Of a stretch of 59,173 nucleotides of DNA, positions 26,445 through 36,346 are shown in pieces. Position numbers and translations under genes: made by a program. The notes under the pieces are model-generated. The model worked only from the letters and a program-made list of their open reading frames with translations. It did not search any database and was not told the DNA's origin. Source of the stretch: Paenibacillus pectinilyticus. GTDB taxonomy: Bacteria; Bacillota; Bacilli; Paenibacillales; NBRC-103111. The DNA lies in NCBI RefSeq assembly GCF_001700435.1, contig NZ_LYPC01000029.1, positions 307 to 59,479 of the forward strand, written 5' to 3'. Position 1 is the stretch's first letter. Every line of letters starts with the position of its first letter.

Positions 26445-29400
26445 TTGATGGACGTTAACAACTTCGAGTTTATGAAAATCGGCTTGGCATCACCCGATAA
26501 AATTCGCTCTTGGTCCCGTGGGGAAGTAAAGAAGCCGGAAACGATTAACTACAGAACCTTAAAACCTGAGAAAGAAGGTCTTTTCTGTGAAAAGATCTTC
26601 GGACCTACGAAGGATTGGGAATGTCATTGCGGTAAATACAAACGTGTACGCTATAAAGGCGTCGTTTGTGACCGTTGTGGTGTTGAAGTAACCCGTCAAA
26701 AAGTACGTCGTGAACGCATGGGGCACATTGAACTTGCTGCTCCTGTTTCACACATTTGGTACTTCAAAGGGATTCCTTCCCGTATGGGCCTTGCGTTAGA
26801 TATGTCTCCAAGATCTTTGGAAGAAATCATCTACTTCGCATCCTACGTAGTAACGGATCCAGGTGATACACCGCTTGAGAAGAAGCAACTATTGTCTGAG
26901 AAAGAATACCGTAGCTATCGCGAAAAGTACGGCTATGCTTTCCAAGCAGGCATGGGTGCGGAAGCTGTCAAAAAGCTTCTTATCGATATTGATATCGAAC
27001 GCGAAGTAGAAACACTCAAAGAAGAACTCAAAACAGCTCAAGGTCAACGTCGTAACCGCGCGATCAAGCGTCTAGAAGTTATGGAAGCATTCCGTAACTC
27101 CAAGAACTTGCCTGGTTGGATGGTACTGGATGTACTTCCGGTTATTCCACCAGAACTTCGTCCGATGGTACAACTTGATGGTGGACGTTTTGCGACATCC
27201 GATTTGAATGATCTCTATCGCCGTGTTATCAACCGTAACAACCGTTTGAAGAGATTGCTCGACCTAGGCGCACCGGATATCATTGTTCAAAATGAAAAAC
27301 GGATGCTGCAAGAAGCGGTTGATGCATTGATCGATAATGGTCGTCGCGGCCGTCCAGTAACAGGTCCAGGTAACCGTCCTTTGAAATCCCTCAGCCATAT
27401 GCTGAAAGGTAAACAAGGTCGTTTCCGTCAGAACTTGCTCGGTAAACGTGTTGACTACTCGGGTCGTTCCGTTATCGTTGTAGGACCTAACCTGAAGATG
27501 TACCAATGTGGTCTTCCGAAGGAAATGGCGCTTGAACTATTCAAGCCTTTCGTTATGAAAGAGCTTGTGAATAAAGGGTTGGCTCATAACATCAAGAGTG
27601 CGAAACGTAAAGTTGAGCGCGTAAGTCCGGATGTATGGGATGTTCTAGAAGAAGTTATTAAGGAGCACCCGGTTCTTCTAAACCGTGCCCCTACGTTGCA
27701 TAGACTTGGTATTCAAGCTTTTGAACCGATTCTGGTAGAAGGCCGCGCGATTAAATTGCATCCGCTTGTATGTACAGCTTACAACGCTGACTTCGACGGT
27801 GACCAAATGGCGGTTCACGTACCATTGTCCTCAGAAGCACAAGCTGAAGCTCGTTTGCTCATGCTAGCATCAGGTAACATTTTGAATCCGAAAGACGGTA
27901 AACCGGTTGTTACGCCTTCACAGGATATGGTTCTGGGAAGCTTCTACTTAACAACGGACAACAAATTTGCTAAGGGTGCAGGTTCTATCATTAGAACGGT
28001 ACACGAAGCAGTTTCTTCTTACCAATCCGGCAAAATGGCACTTCACGCGCGTGTAGCGATTCCTGCTAAAGCGTTGAACAAAACAAGCTTCACAGATAAA
28101 CAACAAGACGCTATGTTGATTACGACAATTGGTAAAATCATTATGAACGAAATCTATCCTGCTGATTTCCCATTCATTAATGAGCCGACCAAGACGAACC
28201 TTCTGAACGGTATTCCAGATTCGCACTTTGTTTTTGAAAAAGGTGCAGATTTGAGAGCGATCATGTTGGAACGCGATGAGAACAAAGCGGTAGGTAAAGA
28301 ATATCTTGGATCCATCATTGCCGAGTGTTTCCGTAAGTATCACACAACGCAAACATCAATGATTCTAGATAAAATTAAAGAACTTGGATTCACGTATTCC
28401 ACCAAAGCGGGTATTACCGTAGCTGTCTCCGACGTTGTTGTTCCAACGGAAAAAGTAGCAATCCTTAAGGAATGTGAAGAGAAAGTACGCGTAGTTACGA
28501 ATCAATACCGTCGTGGTTTGATTACAGATGAAGAGCGTTATGACCGCGTTATTGCGATCTGGAGTAAAGCGAAGGATGAAATCACAGACATCTTGATGAA
28601 ATCCCTTGATAAATACAACTCCATTTCCATGATGGTTGAATCCAAAGCACGGGGTAACAAATCACAGATTACACAGCTTGGCGGTATGCGTGGTTTGATG
28701 GCGAATCCATCCGGTAAGATTATGGAGTTGCCGATTAAATCGAACTTCCGTGAAGGTCTGACAATCTTGGAATACTTTATTTCCACGCACGGAGCGCGTA
28801 AAGGTCTTGCCGATACAGCACTTCGTACAGCGGATTCCGGTTACTTGACGCGTCGTCTCGTTGACGTTGCGCAAGATGTTATTGTTCGTGAAGATGACTG
28901 TGGAACAGACAAGGGCTTCATGGTTAGCAAAATTCAAGACGGTAAAGAGGTTATTGAGGATCTTTACGATCGTATTGAAGGCCGCTATGCATATGAAACG
29001 CTTCGTCATCCACAAACAGGTGAAGTTATCGTTCAACGCAATGAGCTTATCGAAGCAGGTATTGCAGATAAGATTATTGAAGCAGGTATTGAGAGACTTC
29101 AAATCCGTTCTGTTCTTAGCTGCCGTACGAATCATGGTGTTTGTAAGAAATGTTACGGCCGTAACTTGGCTACTGGTCAATTCGTTGAGGTTGGTGAGGC
29201 AGTTGGTATTATTGCCGCGCAATCCATTGGTGAGCCAGGAACACAGTTGACGATGCGTACGTTCCATACCGGTGGTGTTGCCGGAGACGATATTACACAA
29301 GGTCTACCGCGTATTCAAGAGCTCTTTGAAGCACGTAATCCTAAAGGTCAAGCGATCATTTCTGAAATCGACGGTGTCGTGAAAGAAATTCGTGAGGCGA

Positions 29401-30065
29401 AGGATCGTCGTGAGATTGAAGTTCAAGGTGAAGCAGAATCCAAAGTGTATGCAGTTCCTTACGGATCTCGCGTTCGTGTTTCGTTGAATCAACAAGTTGA
29501 AGCTGGTGACGAGTTGACGGACGGATCTATCGATCCGAAAGAAATGCTTCGCATCAAAGGTATTCGCGGCGTTCAGAACTATATTCTTCAAGAAGTACAA
29601 CGTGTATATCGTAACCAAGGGGTAGAAATTAACGATAAGCACATTGAAGTTATGGTTCGTCAAATGTTACGTAAAATCCGCATCGTTGACGCGGGAGATA
29701 CGACGCTTCTACCTGGTTCATTTGTTGATATCCATGAGTATGAAGCAGCTAATAAAGTTGCTTTGTTCGCTGGTAACGAGCCTGCTGTTGCCCGACCTAT
29801 CTTGCTTGGTATCACGAAAGCTTCCCTTGAAACGGACTCCTTCTTGTCCGCAGCGTCTTTCCAAGAAACAACTCGTGTCTTGACAGATGCAGCGATTAAG
29901 GGGAAAGTCGACCAATTGTTAGGATTGAAAGAGAATGTTATCATCGGTAAACTGATTCCTGCGGGAACAGGTATGCCAAGATACCGTAACATTCGTATCA
30001 CCAATCCGAATGAGGTTGTCGTTCAAGATGAAGATTTGGAAAAAGAAACGGTTGCTGTTGAGTAA
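26445..30065 (+). CDS. rpoC: DNA-directed RNA polymerase subunit beta'
   Basis: 1206 aa. The catalytic magnesium site NADFDGDQMAVH is at about 446-457, with the N-terminal zinc ribbon (CHCGKYKRV ... CDRCG) and a second cysteine cluster near residue 890 (CRTNHGVCKKCYG). The trigger-loop region and SIGEPGTQLTMRTFHTGG are intact. TTG 26445 gives a product aligned with B. subtilis RpoC and lies 8 nt after GGAGG; ATG 26448 directly follows. Confidence 0.98.
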   Translation: MMDVNNFEFMKIGLASPDKIRSWSRGEVKKPETINYRTLKPEKEGLFCEKIFGPTKDWECHCGKYKRVRYKGVVCDRCGVEVTRQKVRRERMGHIELAAPVSHIWYFKGIPSRMGLALDMSPRSLEEIIYFASYVVTDPGDTPLEKKQLLSEKEYRSYREKYGYAFQAGMGAEAVKKLLIDIDIEREVETLKEELKTAQGQRRNRAIKRLEVMEAFRNSKNLPGWMVLDVLPVIPPELRPMVQLDGGRFATSDLNDLYRRVINRNNRLKRLLDLGAPDIIVQNEKRMLQEAVDALIDNGRRGRPVTGPGNRPLKSLSHMLKGKQGRFRQNLLGKRVDYSGRSVIVVGPNLKMYQCGLPKEMALELFKPFVMKELVNKGLAHNIKSAKRKVERVSPDVWDVLEEVIKEHPVLLNRAPTLHRLGIQAFEPILVEGRAIKLHPLVCTAYNADFDGDQMAVHVPLSSEAQAEARLLMLASGNILNPKDGKPVVTPSQDMVLGSFYLTTDNKFAKGAGSIIRTVHEAVSSYQSGKMALHARVAIPAKALNKTSFTDKQQDAMLITTIGKIIMNEIYPADFPFINEPTKTNLLNGIPDSHFVFEKGADLRAIMLERDENKAVGKEYLGSIIAECFRKYHTTQTSMILDKIKELGFTYSTKAGITVAVSDVVVPTEKVAILKECEEKVRVVTNQYRRGLITDEERYDRVIAIWSKAKDEITDILMKSLDKYNSISMMVESKARGNKSQITQLGGMRGLMANPSGKIMELPIKSNFREGLTILEYFISTHGARKGLADTALRTADSGYLTRRLVDVAQDVIVREDDCGTDKGFMVSKIQDGKEVIEDLYDRIEGRYAYETLRHPQTGEVIVQRNELIEAGIADKIIEAGIERLQIRSVLSCRTNHGVCKKCYGRNLATGQFVEVGEAVGIIAAQSIGEPGTQLTMRTFHTGGVAGDDITQGLPRIQELFEARNPKGQAIISEIDGVVKEIREAKDRREIEVQGEAESKVYAVPYGSRVRVSLNQQVEAGDELTDGSIDPKEMLRIKGIRGVQNYILQEVQRVYRNQGVEINDKHIEVMVRQMLRKIRIVDAGDTTLLPGSFVDIHEYEAANKVALFAGNEPAVARPILLGITKASLETDSFLSAASFQETTRVLTDAAIKGKVDQLLGLKENVIIGKLIPAGTGMPRYRNIRITNPNEVVVQDEDLEKETVAVE

Positions 30066-30081
30066 CTTTATATAGGCAATT

Positions 30082-30123
30082 AGAGGTAGCCACTTGAGTT
30101 GGGGTGTGCTGCCTCTTTTTTTC
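30082..30123 (+). terminator. Terminator of rpoB-rpoC
   Basis: AGAGGTAGC (30082-30090) pairs with GCTGCCTCT (30108-30116), with a short extension inside, followed by a T-run to 30122. Confidence 0.9.
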
Positions 30124-30168
30124 TGGAATAAAGGGCGATTGAATTCTACGAAAATAAAGATATAACTC

Positions 30169-30197
30169 TTGACACTCGCTGTCCAAAATGCTAATAT
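30169..30197 (+). promoter_or_regulatory. Promoter of the rplGB-rpsL-rpsG-fusA-tuf operon
   Basis: A perfect -35 TTGACA (30169-30174), a 17-nt spacer and TAATAT (30192-30197) with TG at 30189-30190 (extended -10). Confidence 0.82.
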
Positions 30198-30249
30198 ATC
30201 GTAGTGTGCCTAAGTCGATATTCTTTCCTTTCTTTTAAGGGGGTGCCTA

Positions 30250-30501
30250 ATGTCTTATGAAATAGTCAAACAGGCCAAGAATAGATGTGTAGGCACGAAG
30301 AAAGTTACAAAAACAGTCGAGCAAGGTAAAGCGATTGAAGTTTTTGTTTCTAAAGATGCAGATCCGCGATTGACGATAAATCTGGTAGCCCTCTGTACGC
30401 AGAGAGGTATACCTGTAACCTACGTAGATTCTATGAAGATGCTAGGTAAAGCATGTGGAATTGAAGTTGGAGCTGCGGTAGCAGCTGTTGTAAATGAATA
30501 A
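30250..30501 (+). CDS. rplGB: L7Ae-family ribosomal protein (RplGB, YbxF)
   Basis: 83 aa. Small L7Ae/L30e/S12e/Gadd45 fold protein; the B. subtilis homologue binds kink-turn RNA. The family block ADPRLTINLVALCTQRGIPVT and the final GIEVGAAVAAV are visible. Its location between rpoC and rpsL is conserved. A following 161-nt gap contains small hairpins (for example GCAAAG/CTTTGC near 30570) but no clear promoter or terminator. Confidence 0.92.
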   Translation: MSYEIVKQAKNRCVGTKKVTKTVEQGKAIEVFVSKDADPRLTINLVALCTQRGIPVTYVDSMKMLGKACGIEVGAAVAAVVNE

Positions 30502-30662
30502 ACGCTAAAGACGTTTTTGTTGGTGGACCTAGTTAGGTAAGTACTAGTGACTTGAACAGCTATCCATGGCAAAGACTTTCTCTTTGCTCATTTATGACTC
30601 GCCTGGATCTGTGGGCTTGCAAGAAACACATCATGTTATGAATGTAGGGAGGAGGTGGCGAT

Positions 30663-31082
30663 ATGCCAACAATTAACCAACTAGTACGTAAAGGTCGTCA
30701 AGCGAAGGTGGATAAGTCCAAATCACCAGCTTTACAAAAAGGTTTTAACGCTTTGAAAAGAGAAGCAACGGATTTGAGCGCTCCTCAAAAACGTGGTGTC
30801 TGCACGCGTGTAGGTACTATGACTCCTAAGAAGCCTAACTCCGCACTTCGTAAATATGCACGTGTTCGTTTAACGAACCGCGTAGAGGTGACAGCTTACA
30901 TTCCAGGTATCGGTCACAACCTGCAAGAACACAGTGTTGTATTGATCCGTGGAGGTAGAATTAAAGATCTTCCAGGGGTACGTTATCACATCGTGCGTGG
31001 CGCGTTAGATACTTCCGGTGTTAACAACCGTAAGCAATCCCGTTCCAAATACGGTACGAAACGTCCGAAAGTTAAAAAATAA
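30663..31082 (+). CDS. rpsL: 30S ribosomal protein S12
   Basis: 139 aa. Decoding-centre protein. The streptomycin-relevant loops read TPKKPNSALRK and LPGVRYHIVRG, both wild type. It has the long N-terminal variant seen in Bacillales. ATG 30663 follows GGAGGAGGTG. It begins the str operon core rpsL-rpsG-fusA-tuf. Confidence 0.97.
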   Translation: MPTINQLVRKGRQAKVDKSKSPALQKGFNALKREATDLSAPQKRGVCTRVGTMTPKKPNSALRKYARVRLTNRVEVTAYIPGIGHNLQEHSVVLIRGGRIKDLPGVRYHIVRGALDTSGVNNRKQSRSKYGTKRPKVKK

Positions 31083-31126
31083 GAGATAATAATCAGGAAT
31101 GATTCTTATAAGAAAGGGGGATAACT

Positions 31127-31597
31127 ATGCCTCGTAAAGGTCCAGTTACTCGCAGAGACGTATTGCCAGATCCAATTTATAATAGCAAACTAGTTACTCG
31201 TCTTATCAACCGCATCATGGTTGATGGAAAAAGAGGGGTAGCACAAACGATTCTATACAACGCTTTTAACCTCGTGAAAGATCGTACAGGTAAAGAGCCG
31301 ATGGAAGTGTTTGAAGCTGCTATCAAAAACATTATGCCAGTACTAGAAGTTAAAGCTCGCCGTGTTGGTGGAGCAAACTATCAAGTGCCTATCGAAGTTA
31401 GACCTGATCGTCGTTCGACATTAGGTTTGCGTTGGTTGGTTAACTATTCCCGTCTTCGCGGTGAGAAGACGATGGAAGAAAGATTGGCTTATGAAATTAT
31501 CGATGCTAGCAATAGCACTGGTTCTTCCGTTAAGAAACGTGAAGATACACACAAAATGGCTGAAGCTAACAAAGCTTTCGCTCACTACCGTTGGTAG
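31127..31597 (+). CDS. rpsG: 30S ribosomal protein S7
   Basis: 156 aa, standard length. S7 nucleates assembly of the 30S head and lies near the exit site. It begins MPRKGPVTRRDVLPDP and contains the conserved EVRPDRRSTLGLRWLVNY. In many bacteria S7 represses the str operon. A strong AAAGGGGG precedes the ATG. Confidence 0.97.
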   Translation: MPRKGPVTRRDVLPDPIYNSKLVTRLINRIMVDGKRGVAQTILYNAFNLVKDRTGKEPMEVFEAAIKNIMPVLEVKARRVGGANYQVPIEVRPDRRSTLGLRWLVNYSRLRGEKTMEERLAYEIIDASNSTGSSVKKREDTHKMAEANKAFAHYRW

Positions 31598-31636
31598 AAT
31601 TCTAAAACAATTAATAGAAAGGAGACATAACGACCT

Positions 31637-33712
31637 ATGGCTAGAGAGTTCTCCTTAAAAAACACACGTAATATCGGGATCATGGCTCATATCGATGCTG
31701 GTAAAACGACAACAACAGAGCGTATCTTGTACTACACTGGTAAAGTTCACAAAATCGGAGAAGTGCACGAAGGTGCAGCTACGATGGACTGGATGGAGCA
31801 GGAGCAAGAGCGCGGAATCACGATTACTTCCGCTGCTACAACTGCGCAATGGGAAGGTCACCGCATCAATATTATTGATACCCCAGGGCACGTTGACTTT
31901 ACCGTTGAGGTAGAGCGTTCCCTTCGTGTGTTAGATGGAGCGGTTGGTGTATTTAGTGCGAAAGAGGGCGTTGAACCTCAATCAGAAACAGTTTGGAGAC
32001 AAGCTGACAAATACAACGTTCCACGGATTGCTTACGTAAACAAAATGGATATCATCGGTGCAGACTTCCTGCAAGTAGTTGAATCCATGCGTCAAAAACT
32101 TGGTGCAAATGCTGTAGCTATTCAACTTCCAATCGGTGCTGAGAGTGATTTCAAAGGAATCATCGATTTAGTTGATCAAGTTGCGTATATGTACAAAGAT
32201 GATCTTGGTAAGGATATCGAGAAAGTGGAGATTCCTGCTGAGTTCGCTGATCAAGTTGCAGAACTACGTTTGGAACTTATCGAGAAAGTTGCTGAGCTTG
32301 ATGAAGAGCTTACAATGAAATATCTTGAGGGTGAAGAACTTACTGTTGATGAGATCAAAGCAGCTCTACGTAAAGGTGTCTGCGAAGTGAAAATCTTCCC
32401 AGTTATCGTAGGGTCTTCTTACAGAAACAAAGGTGTACAATTGATGTTGGATGCAGTTATTAACTACCTTCCTTCACCACTTGATGTACCTGACATTAAA
32501 GGTGTACTTGACGATGGTACTGAAGTGGTTCGTAAGTCTGCTGATGATCAACCTTTCTCAGCGCTTGCATTTAAAATCATGACAGATCCTTTCGTTGGTC
32601 GTCTTACTTTCTTCCGTGTTTACTCTGGTACCTTGAACTCCGGTTCCTATGTCTCTAACGCGACAAAAGGAAAACGTGAGCGTGTTGGTCGTATTCTTCA
32701 AATGCATGCGAACGCACGTCAAGAGATCAGCATTGTATACGCTGGTGATATCGCCGCGGCTGTTGGATTGAAAGATACAACAACTGGTGATACACTTTGT
32801 GATGAGAAACACCCAGTTATTCTTGAGAAAATGGTCTTCCCAGAACCGGTTATCCAGCTTGCTGTTGAACCGAAGACGAAAGCCGACCAAGATAAAATGG
32901 GTATCGCATTGCAAAAACTTGCAGAAGAAGATCCTACTTTCCGTGCTTCTACAGACGAAGAAACTGGACAAACGATCATCGCAGGTATGGGTGAGCTTCA
33001 CCTTGAGATCCTCGTTGACCGTATGCTTCGTGAGTTCAAAGTAGAAACCAATGTTGGTAAACCGCAAGTTGCTTACCGTGAAACATTCCGTGCAGCAGCT
33101 AAAGTTGAAGGTAAATTCGTTCGTCAATCCGGTGGTCGTGGTCAATACGGACATTGTTGGGTTGAGTTCGAACCGCAAGAAGCTGGCGTAGGTTTTGTCT
33201 TCGAAAACAAAGTTGTGGGTGGAGCTATTCCTAGAGAGTATATTGCACCTATTCAAGCTGGTATCGAAGAATCCATGAAGAACGGTGTAATCGCAGGATT
33301 CCCTCTCGTGGATATCAAAGCTACAGTTGTTGATGGATCGTACCATGATGTTGACTCCAATGAAATGGCGTTCAAAATCGCGGGATCCATGGCACTTAAA
33401 GCAGCTAAAGAAAAATGTAAACCGGTTCTTCTTGAGCCAATCATGAAGGTAGAAGTTACTGTACCTGAAGAGTACATGGGCGATGTTATGGGTGACCTTA
33501 ACTCCCGTCGTGGACGTATCGAAGGTATGGATAGCCGTCATGGAGCACAAGTCATCCGTGCTAAAGTGCCATTGTCCGAAATGTTTGGTTACTCCACAAC
33601 ACTTCGTTCAAGAACACAAGGCCGTGGTGTTTACTCCATGGAACTTTCACATTATGAAGAAGTACCTAAGTCCATTGCAGAAGAAATTATTGCAAAAGGC
33701 AAAGGCGCTTAA
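31637..33712 (+). CDS. fusA: Elongation factor G
   Basis: 691 aa GTPase that drives translocation. G1 AHIDAGKTTTTE, G3 DTPGHVDF and G4 NKMD are present, and the five-domain length is complete through domain V (VTVPEEYMGDVMGDLNSRRG). The ribosome site is AAAGGAG about 12 nt upstream, a rather long spacing. Long frames on the opposite strand inside this gene are not real. Confidence 0.98.
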   Translation: MAREFSLKNTRNIGIMAHIDAGKTTTTERILYYTGKVHKIGEVHEGAATMDWMEQEQERGITITSAATTAQWEGHRINIIDTPGHVDFTVEVERSLRVLDGAVGVFSAKEGVEPQSETVWRQADKYNVPRIAYVNKMDIIGADFLQVVESMRQKLGANAVAIQLPIGAESDFKGIIDLVDQVAYMYKDDLGKDIEKVEIPAEFADQVAELRLELIEKVAELDEELTMKYLEGEELTVDEIKAALRKGVCEVKIFPVIVGSSYRNKGVQLMLDAVINYLPSPLDVPDIKGVLDDGTEVVRKSADDQPFSALAFKIMTDPFVGRLTFFRVYSGTLNSGSYVSNATKGKRERVGRILQMHANARQEISIVYAGDIAAAVGLKDTTTGDTLCDEKHPVILEKMVFPEPVIQLAVEPKTKADQDKMGIALQKLAEEDPTFRASTDEETGQTIIAGMGELHLEILVDRMLREFKVETNVGKPQVAYRETFRAAAKVEGKFVRQSGGRGQYGHCWVEFEPQEAGVGFVFENKVVGGAIPREYIAPIQAGIEESMKNGVIAGFPLVDIKATVVDGSYHDVDSNEMAFKIAGSMALKAAKEKCKPVLLEPIMKVEVTVPEEYMGDVMGDLNSRRGRIEGMDSRHGAQVIRAKVPLSEMFGYSTTLRSRTQGRGVYSMELSHYEEVPKSIAEEIIAKGKGA

Positions 33713-33751
33713 TATAAAAATATTAGTCACTCTAAGGAGGAATCGTTTAAA

Positions 33752-34942
33752 ATGGCAAAGGCTAAATTTGAACGTAACAAACCGCATGTTAACATCGGAA
33801 CTATTGGTCACGTCGATCATGGTAAAACAACTTTGACAGCTGCTATCACTACAGTATTGTCCAAAAGATACGGTGGAGCTGCAGTAGCATTCGACCAAAT
33901 CGATAAAGCACCAGAAGAGCGCGAGCGCGGTATCACAATCTCCACAGCTCACGTTGAGTACGAAACTCCTAACCGTCACTACGCACACGTAGATTGCCCA
34001 GGACATGCTGACTATGTTAAAAACATGATCACAGGTGCTGCTCAAATGGACGGCGCTATCCTAGTAGTATCCGCAGCTGATGGCCCTATGCCACAAACGC
34101 GTGAGCACATTCTTCTTTCCCGTCAAGTAGGCGTACCATACATCGTGGTATTCCTTAACAAATGTGACATGGTTGAAGACGAAGAGTTGCTTGAATTGGT
34201 TGAGATGGAAGTTCGCGACCTTCTTAACGAATATGAGTTCCCAGGCGATGATACTCCAATCATCCGTGGTGCAGCTCGTGAAGCTCTTCAAAACCCAGAT
34301 GGTCCTTGGGCTGACAAAATCATCGAGTTGTTCGAGCAAGTTGATACTTACATCCCAACTCCTGAGCGTCAAACAGACAAACCTTTCCTTATGCCAGTTG
34401 AGGATGTATTCTCAATCACTGGTCGTGGAACAGTTGCAACTGGTCGTGTTGAGCGTGGTACTGTTAAAGTACAAGAAGAAGTTGAAATCGTTGGTATCGC
34501 TGAAGAAACTCGTAAATGCATCGTAACTGGTGTAGAGATGTTCCGTAAATTGCTTGATTCCGCTCAAGCTGGTGACAACATCGGAGCTTTGCTTCGTGGT
34601 GTTGATCGTAAAGATATCGAGCGTGGACAAGTTCTTGCGAAACCGGGTTCAGTTAAACCACACACGAACTTTACAGCTCAAATCTACGTTCTAACTAAAG
34701 AAGAGGGTGGCCGTCATAAGCCTTTCTTCACTGGTTACCGTCCACAGTTCTACTTCCGTACAACTGACGTAACGGGTATCATCTCCCTTCCAGAAGGAAC
34801 AGAGATGGTAATGCCAGGTGATAACATCACAGTTACAGTTGAACTTATCAACCCAATCGCAATCGAAGAAGGAACACGCTTCGCGATTCGTGAAGGCGGA
34901 CGTACAGTTGGTGCGGGCGCGGTTGCTACAATTCAAAAATAA
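33752..34942 (+). CDS. tuf: Elongation factor Tu
   Basis: 396 aa GTPase that delivers aminoacyl-tRNA. G1 GHVDHGKTT, G3 DCPGHADYVKNM and G4 NKCD are intact, and domains 2 and 3 are complete to GAGAVATIQK. AAGGAGG lies about 10 nt upstream. It is the last gene of the str operon, before a strong terminator. Confidence 0.98.
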   Translation: MAKAKFERNKPHVNIGTIGHVDHGKTTLTAAITTVLSKRYGGAAVAFDQIDKAPEERERGITISTAHVEYETPNRHYAHVDCPGHADYVKNMITGAAQMDGAILVVSAADGPMPQTREHILLSRQVGVPYIVVFLNKCDMVEDEELLELVEMEVRDLLNEYEFPGDDTPIIRGAAREALQNPDGPWADKIIELFEQVDTYIPTPERQTDKPFLMPVEDVFSITGRGTVATGRVERGTVKVQEEVEIVGIAEETRKCIVTGVEMFRKLLDSAQAGDNIGALLRGVDRKDIERGQVLAKPGSVKPHTNFTAQIYVLTKEEGGRHKPFFTGYRPQFYFRTTDVTGIISLPEGTEMVMPGDNITVTVELINPIAIEEGTRFAIREGGRTVGAGAVATIQK

Positions 34943-34961
34943 TCTCTCTTTGAGAGATCGG

Positions 34962-34997
34962 AACATCCATCGATTTATCGGTGGGTGTTTTTTTATT
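34962..34997 (+). terminator. Terminator of the str operon (after tuf)
   Basis: A 12-bp stem with several G-T pairs (34962-34973 with 34978-34989) and a T-run to 34994. A smaller hairpin ATCTCTC/GAGAGAT (34942-34957) precedes it. Confidence 0.9.
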
Positions 34998-35185
34998 TCT
35001 ATATAAGATATGTGTAGAATAATGTTTCGATTGACGTCGTGATCGGATTGGAAACAGAATGCAGTGGTTTTAATAAGTTGCTTCTATTATAATGAGGAAA
35101 CTGAGTTAGACAACGAGTCGTGAGTGGCTAAAAATGAAGCAAAATTCATGTTCAAATAATTATGTGTATTTGCCTAAAATTTCAC

Positions 35186-35214
35186 TTGCTTTTCGTTTTA
35201 GAATTTTATATAAT
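35186..35214 (+). promoter_or_regulatory. Promoter of the S10-spc-alpha superoperon
   Basis: TTGCTT (35186-35191), 17 nt, and a perfect TATAAT (35209-35214). Another TATAAT at 35088-35093 lacks a good -35. This lies in the 412-nt tuf-rpsJ gap. Confidence 0.7.
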
Positions 35215-35220
35215 ATTAAA

Positions 35221-35354
35221 CGTTGGTCTGTGACGTTGCGATGATGCGAAAGGTTGCCGACACACCAGGCCCCTTTGCCATGGGGATGGCTGTTGGAGAA
35301 TTTTCGCGGAGTATGTCCGATAATAAATTGGGCGATAGAAGGAGGGACTTTTAA
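35221..35354 (+). promoter_or_regulatory. Long untranslated leader of the S10 operon
   Basis: About 130 nt between the predicted start and rpsJ, with the stretch AAAGGTTGCCGACACACC (35250-35267) and CCCC/GGGG pairing around 35271-35284. The sequence looks conserved, like S10 leaders of other Bacillales, but I cannot verify that. No open frame is plausible here. Confidence 0.5.
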
Positions 35355-35663
35355 ATGGCAAAGCAAAAAATTCGTATCCGTTTGAAGGCTTATGATCACA
35401 GAATTATTGATCAATCTGCTGAGAAAATCGTGGAAACTGCCAAGCGTTCCGGTGCAGGTGTATCCGGTCCGATTCCGCTTCCGACAGAGAAGCAAATCAT
35501 CACGATTCTTCGTGCGGTGCACAAGTACAAGGATTCGCGTGAGCAATTCGAGATGCGTACGCATAAGCGTCTAATCGATATTGTGAATCCAACACCACAA
35601 ACAGTTGATGCTCTAATGCGTCTAGACTTACCGTCTGGCGTTGACATTGAGATCAAACTGTAA
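35355..35663 (+). CDS. rpsJ: 30S ribosomal protein S10 (NusE)
   Basis: 102 aa. Head protein of the 30S subunit and also the transcription factor NusE, which binds boxA with NusB in rRNA antitermination. Starts MAKQKIRIRLKAYDH and contains the typical GPIPLPTEKQ and TPQTVDALMRLDLPSGVDI. It is the first gene of the superoperon, with GGAGGG 8 nt before the ATG. Confidence 0.97.
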   Translation: MAKQKIRIRLKAYDHRIIDQSAEKIVETAKRSGAGVSGPIPLPTEKQIITILRAVHKYKDSREQFEMRTHKRLIDIVNPTPQTVDALMRLDLPSGVDIEIKL

Positions 35664-35706
35664 AACAACTATAGAGTTAACAATGGAAGGAAATGAGGTG
35701 TCAACG

Positions 35707-36330
35707 ATGAAAGGTATCTTAGGGAAAAAACTTGGGATGACACAGTTGTTTACTCCGGAGGGTAATGTTGTTCCGGTAACTGTCATTCAAGCAGGACCAT
35801 GTGTGGTACTGCAAAAGAAAGATGTGGATAACGATGGTTATGAGTCGATCCAAATCGGTTTTGATGATGTAAAGGCTAGCCGTATCATTAAACCAGAGCT
35901 TGGCCATGCGAAAAAAGCAGGGGCAACTCCTAAGCGCTACGTTAAAGAAATTCGTGGCATTCAGTTGGGTGACTATGAAGTTGGTCAAGAGCTGAAAGCA
36001 GATCTGTTCACAGAGGGCGAATTCGTTGATGTAACGGGTACTTCCAAAGGTAAAGGGTTCCAAGGTAACATCAAAAGACATAACCAATCCACTGGGCCAA
36101 TGGCACACGGATCACGTTATCACCGCGGACCAGGTTCGATGGGTTCAATCCAAGCTAACCGTGTTCCTAAAGGTAAGAAATTGCCAGGACACATGGGTAA
36201 CGAAACAGTAACACTTCAAAATCTTCAAATCATTAAAGTAGATGCTGAACGTAATGTATTGCTAGTTAAAGGTTCCATTCCGGGTCCTAAAAACAGCTAC
36301 GTTAGCGTGAAGTCTGCTGTGAAAAAGTAA
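35707..36330 (+). CDS. rplC: 50S ribosomal protein L3
   Basis: 207 aa. Starts MKGILGKKLGMTQLF and contains the conserved loop KGKGFQGNIKRHN that reaches the peptidyl transferase centre; the glutamine there is methylated in some bacteria. ATG 35707 is 6 nt after GAGGTG. Upstream in-frame starts run back into rpsJ and are not supported. Confidence 0.97.
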   Translation: MKGILGKKLGMTQLFTPEGNVVPVTVIQAGPCVVLQKKDVDNDGYESIQIGFDDVKASRIIKPELGHAKKAGATPKRYVKEIRGIQLGDYEVGQELKADLFTEGEFVDVTGTSKGKGFQGNIKRHNQSTGPMAHGSRYHRGPGSMGSIQANRVPKGKKLPGHMGNETVTLQNLQIIKVDAERNVLLVKGSIPGPKNSYVSVKSAVKK

Positions 36331-36346
36331 GAAAGGAGGAAGACAG

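Noticed and set aside
28662..29300. Long antisense frame inside rpoC (about 212 aa)
   Set aside because: The sense strand is highly conserved rpoC; the antisense product resembles no family.
32558..33550. Long antisense frame inside fusA (about 330 aa)
   Set aside because: It mirrors the conserved EF-G codons; composition rich in Cys, Phe and Ser as expected for a shadow frame; no promoter or ribosome site seen.
35088..35093. TATAAT as the S10 promoter
   Set aside because: The -35 position reads TGGTTT; the pair at 35186-35214 is better.
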